Source of the DNA: Blautia sp. | GTDB lineage: Bacteria > Bacillota > Clostridia > Lachnospirales > Lachnospiraceae | Assembly: GCA_017515945.1 (NCBI GenBank) | Contig: JAFWDX010000276.1 | Coordinates: forward strand, 1 to 5,150 | Direction: 5' to 3' | Length of the DNA: 5,150 nt | Part shown: in pieces, positions 1 through 5,104 of the stretch | Position numbering within the stretch: position 1 is the stretch's first letter | Layout of the letters: each line of letters begins with the position of its first letter | The notes under the pieces: generated by a model | Databases searched by the model: none | The model's input: the letters and a program-made list of their open reading frames with translations, nothing else | Told to the model about the DNA's origin: nothing | Program-made: the position numbers and the translations under genes

Positions 1-2
1 AG

Positions 3-27
3 CACACAGAGAACCGTCCCCTGTGTG
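3..27. repeat. REP-like palindromic element, left edge
   Basis: Perfect 7-bp inverted arms CACACAG (3-9) and CTGTGTG (21-27) enclose an 11-nt centre. Read on the minus strand the centre is GGGACGGTTCT. The element lies 22 bp beyond the rhomboid stop codon. A related core, GGGGGACAGGTTCCT, lies between different arms at the right edge of the window, in the opposite orientation. The arms differ but the core is kept, as expected for a mobilisable REP-like family. I recall similar GGGGACGGTTCTC palindromes as common in clostridial intergenic DNA, sometimes linked to REP-associated Y1 transposases; that is recollection, and no transposase is present here. Confidence 0.6.
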
Positions 28-49
28 GCAGGGGCCAGACCCCACCTGC
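28..49 (-). terminator. Imperfect GC-rich hairpin after the rhomboid gene
   Basis: GCAGG (28-32) pairs with CCTGC (45-49), and the stem extends by GG (33-34) with CC (42-43) past a bulged A at 44, giving a 7-bp stem. It begins directly after the rhomboid stop. No U-tract follows on the minus strand; the REP-like palindrome follows instead. It could slow polymerase or protect the mRNA 3' end, but it is not a canonical intrinsic terminator. Confidence 0.3.
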
Positions 50-673
50 TTATATTTTCTTCACCACCGGTCTGGGCGCCGCGGGGCGGTACAGGAGAAC
101 CGCCAGCAGGAATCCAAAGCAGAATCCGCCCACATGGGCTGCGTTGTCCACACCTGAGCTGGCGAAGCCCAGATAGAGCGACAGCACAGCCATGATGGCC
201 ACCTGTCGGGCATTCAGGTCACGTACGCGGCCTCTGTGGCGCAGCACAATATAGAGGATCGCGCCCATGAGAGAAAAGACCGCACCCGATGCTCCTGCGG
301 AAACCGAATAGTTGCTCTCTTTGCCGGCAAGCACCAGGGAAACAATATTGCCGCCGATTCCGCCGACCAGATAGATCAGCAGGAATTTCACCCTCCCGAG
401 GATGGGTTCCAGGCGGATGCCCAGGACGCACAGCACCAGCATATTGTTGAGCAGATGCTCGATCCCGAAGTGCAGGAACATGCATGTAAACAGCCGGTAC
501 CACTGGCCTTCCTCCAGTATGAGCGCCGGCTGGGCCGCTCCGAAGGCCAGCATGTGTGCCGCGTTATTTGACCGGCCGGTAAACTCCGTCAGGAGAAATA
601 CCAGAACATTGATCCCAAGGAGTATCATCGTGACAGGCTGCTTCTTTGCCAGATTCAGTATTTCTTTCTTCAT
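50..673 (-). CDS. Rhomboid family intramembrane serine protease
   Basis: This is a polytopic membrane protein predicted to cleave transmembrane substrates within the bilayer. The ATG at 673 gives 207 aa, a normal length for a compact six-helix bacterial rhomboid. In that numbering the catalytic Ser is S129 in SAGASGAVF, and the catalytic His is H180 in NAAHVGGFCFG, facing the serine helix as the family requires. The HLLNN motif (H73, N77) matches the oxyanion His/Asn pair of GlpG-type enzymes. Hydrophobic segments begin near residues 14, 62, 96, 126, 157 and 182. The C-terminus is short and basic (VVKKI). An ATG at 685 would add MEDF, but the bases of that extension form the GGAGGA Shine-Dalgarno for the ATG at 673, so I prefer 673. 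No promoter was seen in the 208-bp upstream gap, so it may be read through from the HIT gene. Substrates are unknown. Confidence 0.93.
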   Translation of the reverse strand: MKKEILNLAKKQPVTMILLGINVLVFLLTEFTGRSNNAAHMLAFGAAQPALILEEGQWYRLFTCMFLHFGIEHLLNNMLVLCVLGIRLEPILGRVKFLLIYLVGGIGGNIVSLVLAGKESNYSVSAGASGAVFSLMGAILYIVLRHRGRVRDLNARQVAIMAVLSLYLGFASSGVDNAAHVGGFCFGFLLAVLLYRPAAPRPVVKKI

Positions 674-677
674 AAAA

Positions 678-683
678 TCCTCC
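678..683 (-). promoter_or_regulatory. Ribosome binding site that decides the rhomboid start
   Basis: GGAGGA on the minus strand lies 4 nt upstream of the ATG at 673 (5 nt if counted from GGAGG). The competing ATG at 685 has only GAGGG about 12 nt upstream. This favours the inner start. Confidence 0.65.
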
Positions 684-740
684 ATAAAGAAAGCATTCCC
701 TCAGCTGCATTCTCCAGTCTCTCATCGTCAGGAATCTTCC

Positions 741-866
741 GTATCCGTAACTGTCCGGCTACAGACTCCTTCTCAGTAGCCCGTGTCCGTATCTGACCAG
801 TCACAGGCTCCTTCTCAGTTACCCGTGTCATCAACTGTCCAGTCACGGGTCCCTTCTCAATTACCC
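741..866 (-). repeat. Three tandem 42-bp units of a dispersed repeat
   Basis: The units are 741-782, 783-824 and 825-866, exactly in register. On the minus strand each reads roughly GGGTAACTGAGAAGGAGCC followed by TGTGACTGGTCAGATACGG and a short tail. Each has imperfect inverted ends of the type GTAACTG and CAGTTAC. The middle unit (789-822) matches the single copy at 4107-4140 at 29 of 34 positions by eye, and the third (831-864) at 25 of 34. The array fills much of the HIT-rhomboid spacer. The intervening flank next to the HIT stop (about 867-896, with CTGAACAG) may be a fourth, decayed copy. Confidence 0.85.
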
Positions 867-893
867 GCACTCTTCTGTTCAGCGGTATGCCGT

Positions 894-1298
894 TCACAGC
901 GAGCAGTGCTCCAGTATATCGAGTCTGTCCTCATCCGTGAGCTTGCCGGGTTTCCAGAGCAGACCCAGGTTGTCGCCCTCGCGGCGCGGGATCAGGTGCA
1001 TATGGAAATGATAAACCGTCTGGCCTGCTGCCGAGCCGTTATTCTGGAGCACGTTGACCCCGTCACAGTTAAGCCCGTCCTTAAGTTTCGCAGCCACCTT
1101 TTTCGCCAGAAGCGCGGCTTTTTGCAGTTTGTCATCCGGGAGCTCAAAGATGTTGGCGGCATGAGCCTTCGGTAGGATCAGCGCATGTCCTTTGGCCGCA
1201 GGATTCACGTCAAGGATCACGCGAAAGTCTTCGTCTTCATAAAGGGTAGCCGAGGGGATTTCCCCGTTCGCGATTTTGCAGAAGATACAATTATCCAT
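894..1298 (-). CDS. HIT family protein (Hint-type nucleotide hydrolase)
   Basis: At 134 aa this is a typical length for a bacterial histidine triad protein. Such enzymes hydrolyse phosphoramidate or related bonds on nucleoside monophosphates (adenosine phosphoramidase-like activity) in the cytosol. The signature HFHMHLIPR carries H97, H99 and H101; by analogy with Hint1 the middle histidine, H99, is the nucleophile. The N-terminus CIFCKIANGEIPS (C4, C7) is the zinc-binding CxxC form of this branch. NPAAKGHALILPKAH (residues 32-46) is the usual strand-turn region around the nucleotide pocket, and NVLQNNGSAAGQTVYHFH leads into the triad. The start is supported by AAAGGA 8 nt upstream. A possible promoter sits about 100 bp upstream, so the gene may be expressed separately from pepF. 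The physiological substrate cannot be read from sequence. Confidence 0.95.
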   Translation of the reverse strand: MDNCIFCKIANGEIPSATLYEDEDFRVILDVNPAAKGHALILPKAHAANIFELPDDKLQKAALLAKKVAAKLKDGLNCDGVNVLQNNGSAAGQTVYHFHMHLIPRREGDNLGLLWKPGKLTDEDRLDILEHCSL

Positions 1299-1306
1299 AT
1301 TTTCAT

Positions 1307-1312
1307 TCCTTT
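1307..1312 (-). promoter_or_regulatory. Ribosome binding site of the HIT gene
   Basis: AAAGGA on the minus strand stands 8 nt before the ATG at 1298, a normal spacing, and fixes the start. Confidence 0.6.
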
Positions 1313-1322
1313 CTCAGCATCT

Positions 1323-1338
1323 TTCACGATTTCGTGAA
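1323..1338 (-). other. Small hairpin in the HIT leader
   Basis: TTCACG (1323-1328) and CGTGAA (1333-1338) form a perfect 6-bp stem with a 4-nt loop. It lies just upstream of the HIT ribosome binding site and abuts the degenerate repeat copy at 1338-1369. If the promoter further upstream is used, it would be in the 5' untranslated RNA. No U-tract follows, so it is not a terminator. Confidence 0.35.
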
Positions 1339-1369
1339 GCTGTTCCGTCACAAGTCCCTTTACAGTTCC
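1338..1369. repeat. Degenerate single copy of the dispersed repeat
   Basis: Thirty-two bases align without gaps to 4109-4140 with 26 identities by eye, including the shared cores GTCACAAG and ACAGTT. The inverted ends are partly lost (AGCTGTT versus ACAGTTCC). It lies in the spacer upstream of the HIT gene, inside the likely leader RNA. Confidence 0.65.
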
Positions 1370-1398
1370 GTTTATACCTGATCGTCTTATACCAGCAG

Positions 1399-1429
1399 AT
1401 TATAAAGCAATTACTTACACCGACTGTAA
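1399..1429 (-). promoter_or_regulatory. Possible promoter for the HIT gene
   Basis: On the minus strand a perfect -10 hexamer TATAAT (1404-1399) is preceded by a weaker -35 candidate TTACAG (1429-1424), with a 19-bp spacer that is longer than ideal. It falls in the only AT-rich part of the pepF-HIT spacer, where a promoter would be expected. It would give a leader of roughly 95 nt carrying the hairpin and the repeat copy. Confidence 0.45.
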
Positions 1430-1453
1430 TTTTTTGAGAGAAACCCAATTATC

Positions 1454-3256
1454 TCAGCCGCGCATCTGCCCCGCCAGCTCCTGTGCCATATCCAGGACTC
1501 TGCCGAATTTCTCCAGCGCCCTGTCCACCGGCTGCGGTGTGCGCAGATCCACGCCCGCCTTCACCAGCTCGTCCAGCGGATCCATGCTGCCGCCGAGGCG
1601 CAGAAAGTCGATGAACTGTTCCGCCGCCGGAGCGCCTTCTGAGAGAATCCTCTCCGAGATGTCGACGGCCGCCGCATAGCTGGTCGCATATTTGTATACA
1701 TAGAACGGTGTATAGAAATGGGGAATGCGCGCCCATTCCATCGCCACAGCCTTGTCAAAGACCAGCTCCGGTCCGAAATACAGGCGGATCAGCCGTTCGT
1801 ACAGGTCATTCAGGCTGCTCGCGCTGAGTGCCTCACCCCGTTCTGCCATCGCGTGGGCTTCTTTTTCGAACTCCGCAAACATGGTCTGGCGGTATACAGT
1901 TCCCTTAAAGCCTTCCAGGTATTCATTGAGCAGGGCCATTTTCCGAACAGGATCCCTGCAGTCCGCAAGGAGCTGTTCGATGAGCGGGTTTTCATTGACC
2001 GTTGAGGCGACCTCGGCCACAAAGATCGTGTAATCCGCGTTCTGCGGGAGCTGGGTATGATTGGAGAACCAGGTGTGCATCGAGTGACCCATCTCGTGGG
2101 CCAGCGTTGACACACTGTCCAGCGTTCCAACAAAATTGTGCAGGATAAAGGGATTGGAATCATAGGTCCCGCTGGAAAAAGCGCCGCCGCGTTTTCCCTT
2201 GTTGGGGTAAACGTCGATCCAGCGATCCGCAAAGCCCTGGCGCACGATCCTGCCGTATTCCTCTCCCAGGGGCCGGACCGCGTCGAGCACCATCTGCTGT
2301 GCCTGCTCATAGGTATACACAGCCGGATCCCCGGAGGCCAGCGGTGCATAAAGATCATAATAATGCAGCTCATCCAGACCCAGGATCTCCTTGCGCAGGG
2401 ACACATAACGATACATCAGCGGCATGGCCTTGTGGACCGATTCGATCAGGCTGTCGTAAACGACGGCCGGAATGTTTTCACCGGCCATATACATTTCCCT
2501 GGAGGAGCCATAGCGCCTCGCCTCGGCTCGGACCACAGCCCCCTTCACCATTCCTGCATAGGAGGAGGCAAATGTATGTATGTGGTGTTCATAGCCTCTG
2601 TAATAGCTGTCAAAGGCATTTTTCCTGAGCTCTCTGTCCGTGGAGTTCTGCAGCAAAATATACCCGGATCCGGAAACCTCATGCTCTTTTCCCTCGCTGT
2701 CCGCAGCCGGGTCAAAGATCATATCCGCGTTCTGGAGGCTGGAGGCGATCTCGCGCGGCGCGGCAAAGACCTCTCCCATCATGGCAAGGAGCTTCTCCTC
2801 CTGTGCATTCAGCGTGTGGGGCTTTTCCCGCAGAAGCTTTTGGAGCTGATAGCGATAGTCCGCGAGCTCCGGCGCGGCTGCGATCCTCTCCAGCTCCTCC
2901 TCCGGCAGGGCCAGGATCTCCGGGCTCCCGAAGGAAAGCGCGGCCTCGGCCTGCACATATTTTCCGTAGATCCGGTTATACATGCTCTGTGCCTGGTCCT
3001 GACGCGTATCCTCGGCGTTCCGCAGACTGGCATAGCCGAAAAGGTTGGAAAGAAGCCTTTCCAGCTCCGTGCTGTCCTGCAGATATCCCGCGATGGAAGC
3101 CACGTCGGTCAGCTTTCCCTGCCAGGCCGCCGCCTTTTCCACAGCCTTGTCCAGCTCACAGAGAGCTTTCTCCCAGGCCGCGTCGTCGGCGTACATCCCG
3201 GTCAGATCCCACATGTAGTTCTGATCCATCTCACTTCGTTCACGTAATTCAGGCAT
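1454..3256 (-). CDS. pepF: Oligoendopeptidase F, M3 family zinc peptidase
   Basis: A 600-aa cytosolic metallopeptidase, the usual length for PepF, predicted to cleave short oligopeptides during peptide recycling. The zinc site is HEMGH (H387, E388, H391) in STLAHEMGHSMHTWFSNH. The third ligand is most likely E415 in FVAEVASTVNE, at the spacing expected for M3 gluzincins. The PepF-type segment KRGGAFSSGTYDSNPFILHNF (356-375) precedes it, and IPHFYTPFYVYKYATSYAAA (511-530) is the conserved C-terminal substrate-binding region. The N-terminal two-thirds is the helical M3 lid. No signal peptide or membrane segment is seen. The ATG at 3256 has GGGAGG 6 nt upstream; the internal Met at residue 10 has no comparable site. 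It starts 23 bp after proB, so the two are very likely co-transcribed. No intrinsic terminator is evident after the stop. Confidence 0.96.
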   Translation of the reverse strand: MPELRERSEMDQNYMWDLTGMYADDAAWEKALCELDKAVEKAAAWQGKLTDVASIAGYLQDSTELERLLSNLFGYASLRNAEDTRQDQAQSMYNRIYGKYVQAEAALSFGSPEILALPEEELERIAAAPELADYRYQLQKLLREKPHTLNAQEEKLLAMMGEVFAAPREIASSLQNADMIFDPAADSEGKEHEVSGSGYILLQNSTDRELRKNAFDSYYRGYEHHIHTFASSYAGMVKGAVVRAEARRYGSSREMYMAGENIPAVVYDSLIESVHKAMPLMYRYVSLRKEILGLDELHYYDLYAPLASGDPAVYTYEQAQQMVLDAVRPLGEEYGRIVRQGFADRWIDVYPNKGKRGGAFSSGTYDSNPFILHNFVGTLDSVSTLAHEMGHSMHTWFSNHTQLPQNADYTIFVAEVASTVNENPLIEQLLADCRDPVRKMALLNEYLEGFKGTVYRQTMFAEFEKEAHAMAERGEALSASSLNDLYERLIRLYFGPELVFDKAVAMEWARIPHFYTPFYVYKYATSYAAAVDISERILSEGAPAAEQFIDFLRLGGSMDPLDELVKAGVDLRTPQPVDRALEKFGRVLDMAQELAGQMRG

Positions 3257-3262
3257 GATCGC

Positions 3263-3268
3263 CCTCCC
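3263..3268 (-). promoter_or_regulatory. Ribosome binding site of pepF
   Basis: GGGAGG on the minus strand, 6 nt before the ATG at 3256, lies in the short proB-pepF gap. It selects the first methionine over the one nine residues further in. Confidence 0.65.
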
Positions 3269-3279
3269 TCTTGTTCTCC

Positions 3280-4077
3280 TTATTTTCTGGCCACAAACAG
3301 AGTCCCTGTCTTTTTCCCGTTCACGATATCGTACAGGCAGTGCGGATTTTTGCCGTTCGTGACGATCACATCGATCCCCTGGGATGTCGCCAGATCCGCG
3401 GCCTGCAGCTTGGTCCGCATTCCGCCGGTGCCCCTGCGGGAGCCCGCGCCGCCTGCCAGCTTATAGGTGTCCTCATTGATGTCCTCGATCCGGCTGATCA
3501 GCGTCGCGTCCTTGTAGAGGCGGGGATCCTTATCAAAAAAGCCGTCGATGTCAGAAAGGATCACCAGCTTGTCCGCGCCGCACAGCACGGCCACGACAGC
3601 CGAGAGCATGTCGTTGTCACCGAAAAGCTTTTCGTCGGATTCGATCTCGGTATAACTGACGGAGTCGTTTTCATTGACGATGGGAATGATGTTCTGCTCC
3701 AGCAGCGCTTCGAAGGTATTGGCCAGATTTTCTTTTTTGACCTCTTCTTTGATGTCGTCTGCATTCAGCAGGATCTGCGCCACCGTCTTGTCATAATAGC
3801 CGAAGAACTTGTCGTACAGGAACATGTTTTCGCACTGGCCTACCGCCGCAGCGGCCTGCTTCATGCGCATTTCCTTTGGTTTTTCCTTCAGGTGCATCTT
3901 GTTTGCTCCGACGGCAATGGCCCCGGAGCTGACCAGGATCACCTCATTGCCCATGTTCTGGATGTCCGCCAGCGCCATGGAGAGCTCCTCCATACCGCGC
4001 AGGTTGCTGTTGCCCAGGTCGTTTGTCAGGGTCGAGGTTCCCACCTTGACCACTATTCGGTTACGTTTGATACCCAT
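3280..4077 (-). CDS. proB: Glutamate 5-kinase, short form without PUA domain
   Basis: This is predicted to phosphorylate L-glutamate with ATP to gamma-glutamyl phosphate, the first and normally proline-inhibited step of proline synthesis. The 265-aa chain is a complete amino-acid-kinase domain: N-terminal RIVVKVGTSTLT (K11, G13, T14), VSSGAIAVG (49-57), the glutamate-binding IVNENDSV (133-140), LFGDNDMLSA (151-160), LVILSDIDGFFDKDPR (171-186) and the nucleotide loop GTGGMRTK (216-223). It ends shortly after, so the C-terminal PUA domain of the E. coli enzyme (367 aa) is absent; shorter forms are known in Firmicutes. No proA partner adjoins it; pepF follows instead. The upstream Shine-Dalgarno is weak (AAGAAG, 9 nt away), and no convincing promoter was seen in the repeat-filled 387-bp spacer. 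Transcription may therefore come from the HD-gene promoter. Confidence 0.95.
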   Translation of the reverse strand: MGIKRNRIVVKVGTSTLTNDLGNSNLRGMEELSMALADIQNMGNEVILVSSGAIAVGANKMHLKEKPKEMRMKQAAAAVGQCENMFLYDKFFGYYDKTVAQILLNADDIKEEVKKENLANTFEALLEQNIIPIVNENDSVSYTEIESDEKLFGDNDMLSAVVAVLCGADKLVILSDIDGFFDKDPRLYKDATLISRIEDINEDTYKLAGGAGSRRGTGGMRTKLQAADLATSQGIDVIVTNGKNPHCLYDIVNGKKTGTLFVARK

Positions 4078-4106
4078 TTATCTTGTCTTCTTTCCAGATA
4101 ATTTTC

Positions 4107-4251
4107 GTAACTGTTCAGTCACAAGCTCCTTCACAGTTACGAGGCCAGGCGCAGGCTCCTTTCGTCGCATTAAAAGTGCGCCTGGCCTTGGCTGTTCATC
4201 TTTTGATCCACGCACCTCGCAGTAAATGCGAGGTGCTGACTGAACAGTTAC
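4107..4251. repeat. 145-bp inverted-repeat block with nested hairpins
   Basis: A perfect 15-bp terminal inverted repeat, GTAACTGTTCAGTCA (4107-4121) and TGACTGAACAGTTAC (4237-4251), encloses two perfect stems. The first is AGGCCAGGCGCA (4142-4153) with TGCGCCTGGCCT (4177-4188), 12 bp with a 23-nt loop. The second is GCACCTCGCA (4212-4221) with TGCGAGGTGC (4227-4236), 10 bp with a 5-nt loop and directly abutting the outer stem. An alternative 8-bp hairpin, GTAACTGT (4107-4114) with ACAGTTAC (4133-4140), uses the same left arm and is the dispersed repeat unit itself. It lies 30 bp upstream of proB, so it would be in a proB leader or an HD-proB read-through RNA. No coding potential or U-tract was seen. 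It could be a small non-autonomous mobile element, a structured leader, or a composite of repeats. Confidence 0.8.
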
Positions 4252-4290
4252 TAATTTTCAAGCTTGTCTTTGTCGGGATATTTTATACCA

Positions 4291-4482
4291 GAGCCTGTGT
4301 CCTGTTATGCCGGATCTCTTCCTGGCTACAGAGTCTGTACCCTGTTATGCCGGATCCGTCCCTGGCCGCAGAGTCTGTACCCTGTTACGCCGGGTCCGTT
4401 CCTGGTCGCAGAGTCTGTACCATGTTATGCCGGGTCCGTCCCTGGCCACAGAGTCTGTACCCTGTTATACCGGATCCGTTCC
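4291..4482. repeat. Array of five 40-bp direct repeats
   Basis: The units start at 4291, 4331, 4371, 4411 and 4451, and four are full length with exact 40-bp spacing. A typical unit begins GAGTCTGTACCCTGTTATGC and continues CGGATCCGTCCCTGGCCGCA. The last unit decays after about 4482, inside the HD gene, where it supplies the GTDPV codons and the TAA stop. Units contain the dyads CGGATCCG (units 2 and 5) and ACAGAGTCTGT (unit junctions 1/2 and 4/5). Forty bp is not a multiple of three, so this is not a protein repeat. Units abut without unique spacers, so it is not a CRISPR array. The stretch 4252-4290 between this array and the inverted-repeat block holds nothing I can identify. Confidence 0.9.
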
Positions 4483-5034
4483 CAGCAGACCGATTTCAGC
4501 CGCATAGGGCTTCATGGCTTCGATACAGATCTGCGCCACATCCTTCACATCCATTCCCAGCATCTCACAGCCTTTAAGAATCAGCGGGCGGTCGCATTTA
4601 GCTGCGAAGCGCTTGTCCTTGAACTTTTTCATGAAGCTTTTGACCTCCAGGTCCGTGATCCCATGCGGTCTCATCCTGGCGCAGGCCTCAATGATGCCTG
4701 TGAGTTCGTCCACGGTAAAGAGGCTTTTTTCCATGTCGGTAACGGGTTCCACGTCTGTGCAGATTCCGTATCCGTGGCTCATGATCGCACGGACATCCTC
4801 TTCATCCACGCCGGCCGCGAGGAGGGGCTCCTGTGTATGCTGCAGGTGTTCTTCCGGGTATTTTTCATAGTCATAATCGTGCAGATATCCTACGGCCTTC
4901 CAGTGCTCCGGGTCCTGTCCGAAGTGTCTGGCCATGCCCTCCATCGCCGCCATCACATTGGTGCTGTGGACGATCAGATGGGGCTCTGTGACCATTTGGG
5001 CGTTCAGTTCCTTTGCCCTCTCTAGTGTCAGCAT
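4465..5034 (-). CDS. HD-domain phosphohydrolase-like protein
   Basis: A 189-aa soluble protein of the HD superfamily, whose members use a His-Asp metal site mostly to hydrolyse phosphate esters of nucleotides. Metal-ligand candidates in order are H23 (HLIVHSTNV), H52-D53 (GYLHDYDYEKYP), H87 (IMSHGYG) and D109 (LFTVDELTGII), which fits the H...HD...D pattern. Basic residues follow in VKSFMKKFKDKRFAAKCDR (131-149), possibly contacting phosphate. The substrate cannot be inferred. The ATG at 5034 has GGAGGA 8 nt upstream and a good promoter behind it, so the gene begins a transcript. The last five residues (GTDPV) and the stop codon fall in the final unit of the 40-bp array, so the C-terminus may have been altered by, or given rise to, the repeat. 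The conserved domain appears complete. Confidence 0.88.
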   Translation of the reverse strand: MLTLERAKELNAQMVTEPHLIVHSTNVMAAMEGMARHFGQDPEHWKAVGYLHDYDYEKYPEEHLQHTQEPLLAAGVDEEDVRAIMSHGYGICTDVEPVTDMEKSLFTVDELTGIIEACARMRPHGITDLEVKSFMKKFKDKRFAAKCDRPLILKGCEMLGMDVKDVAQICIEAMKPYAAEIGLLGTDPV

Positions 5035-5042
5035 CGTCTGAT

Positions 5043-5048
5043 TCCTCC
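5043..5048 (-). promoter_or_regulatory. Ribosome binding site of the HD-domain gene
   Basis: GGAGGA on the minus strand, 8 nt before the ATG at 5034, is a strong site that fixes the start. Confidence 0.7.
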
Positions 5049-5068
5049 AGATAATTTTATTCCGCGTA

Positions 5069-5098
5069 ATTATATACTATAATGAGGAAGCGGGTCAA
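5069..5098 (-). promoter_or_regulatory. Sigma-A-type promoter of the HD-domain gene
   Basis: On the minus strand, -35 TTGACC (5098-5093) and a perfect -10 TATAAT (5074-5069) are separated by 18 bp. The -10 lies about 34 nt upstream of the start codon, leaving a short leader. This is the best promoter match in the window and may also drive proB and pepF by read-through. Confidence 0.75.
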
Positions 5099-5104
5099 GC
5101 GAAT

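Larger units (their letters stand above)
670..897 (-). other. Doubtful 75-codon ORF across the 42-bp repeats
   Basis: A GTG at 897 opens a 75-codon frame that overlaps the HIT stop as GTGA. Its TGA (672-670) overlaps the rhomboid ATG at 673 as ATGA. Both are overlap types used in translational coupling. The middle translates into three 14-residue repeats of the form VTEKEPVTGQIRTR, because the DNA repeat unit is 42 bp. Against a real gene: the only Shine-Dalgarno-like motif is a GGAG 11 nt away, differences between repeats are not mainly synonymous, the product matches nothing I recognise, and the same repeat occurs elsewhere in clearly non-coding DNA with inverted ends. It is probably a by-product of a stop-free repeat. 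Confidence 0.2.

Noticed and set aside
1430..1456. Terminator after pepF (TGAGA...TCTCA followed by A/T run)
   Set aside because: The stem is only 5 bp with a 12-nt loop, and the following run on the transcribed strand is A-rich, not U-rich.
2138..3247. A 369-codon plus-strand open frame opposite pepF
   Set aside because: It is wholly antisense to a complete M3 peptidase with intact motifs; open antisense frames are common in GC-rich codon usage.
3271..4101. A 276-codon plus-strand open frame opposite proB
   Set aside because: It mirrors the codons of a complete glutamate kinase and has no recognisable domain.
4078..4135. Promoter immediately upstream of proB
   Set aside because: The best pair (TTGTGA, 17 bp, TTATCT) has a very poor -10 match and overlaps the repeat, so it was not called.
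4142..4188. Rho-independent terminator between the HD gene and proB
   Set aside because: The 12-bp GC-rich stem has a 23-nt loop and no U-tract on either strand, so it is described as part of the inverted-repeat block.
4291..4482. CRISPR array
   Set aside because: The units are contiguous 40-bp direct repeats without variable spacers, and no cas genes are present.
4083..5025. Long plus-strand open frames across the 40-bp array and the HD gene
   Set aside because: The array lacks stops in all three plus frames, and the rest is antisense to a well-supported HD protein. Products are repeat translations with no family features.
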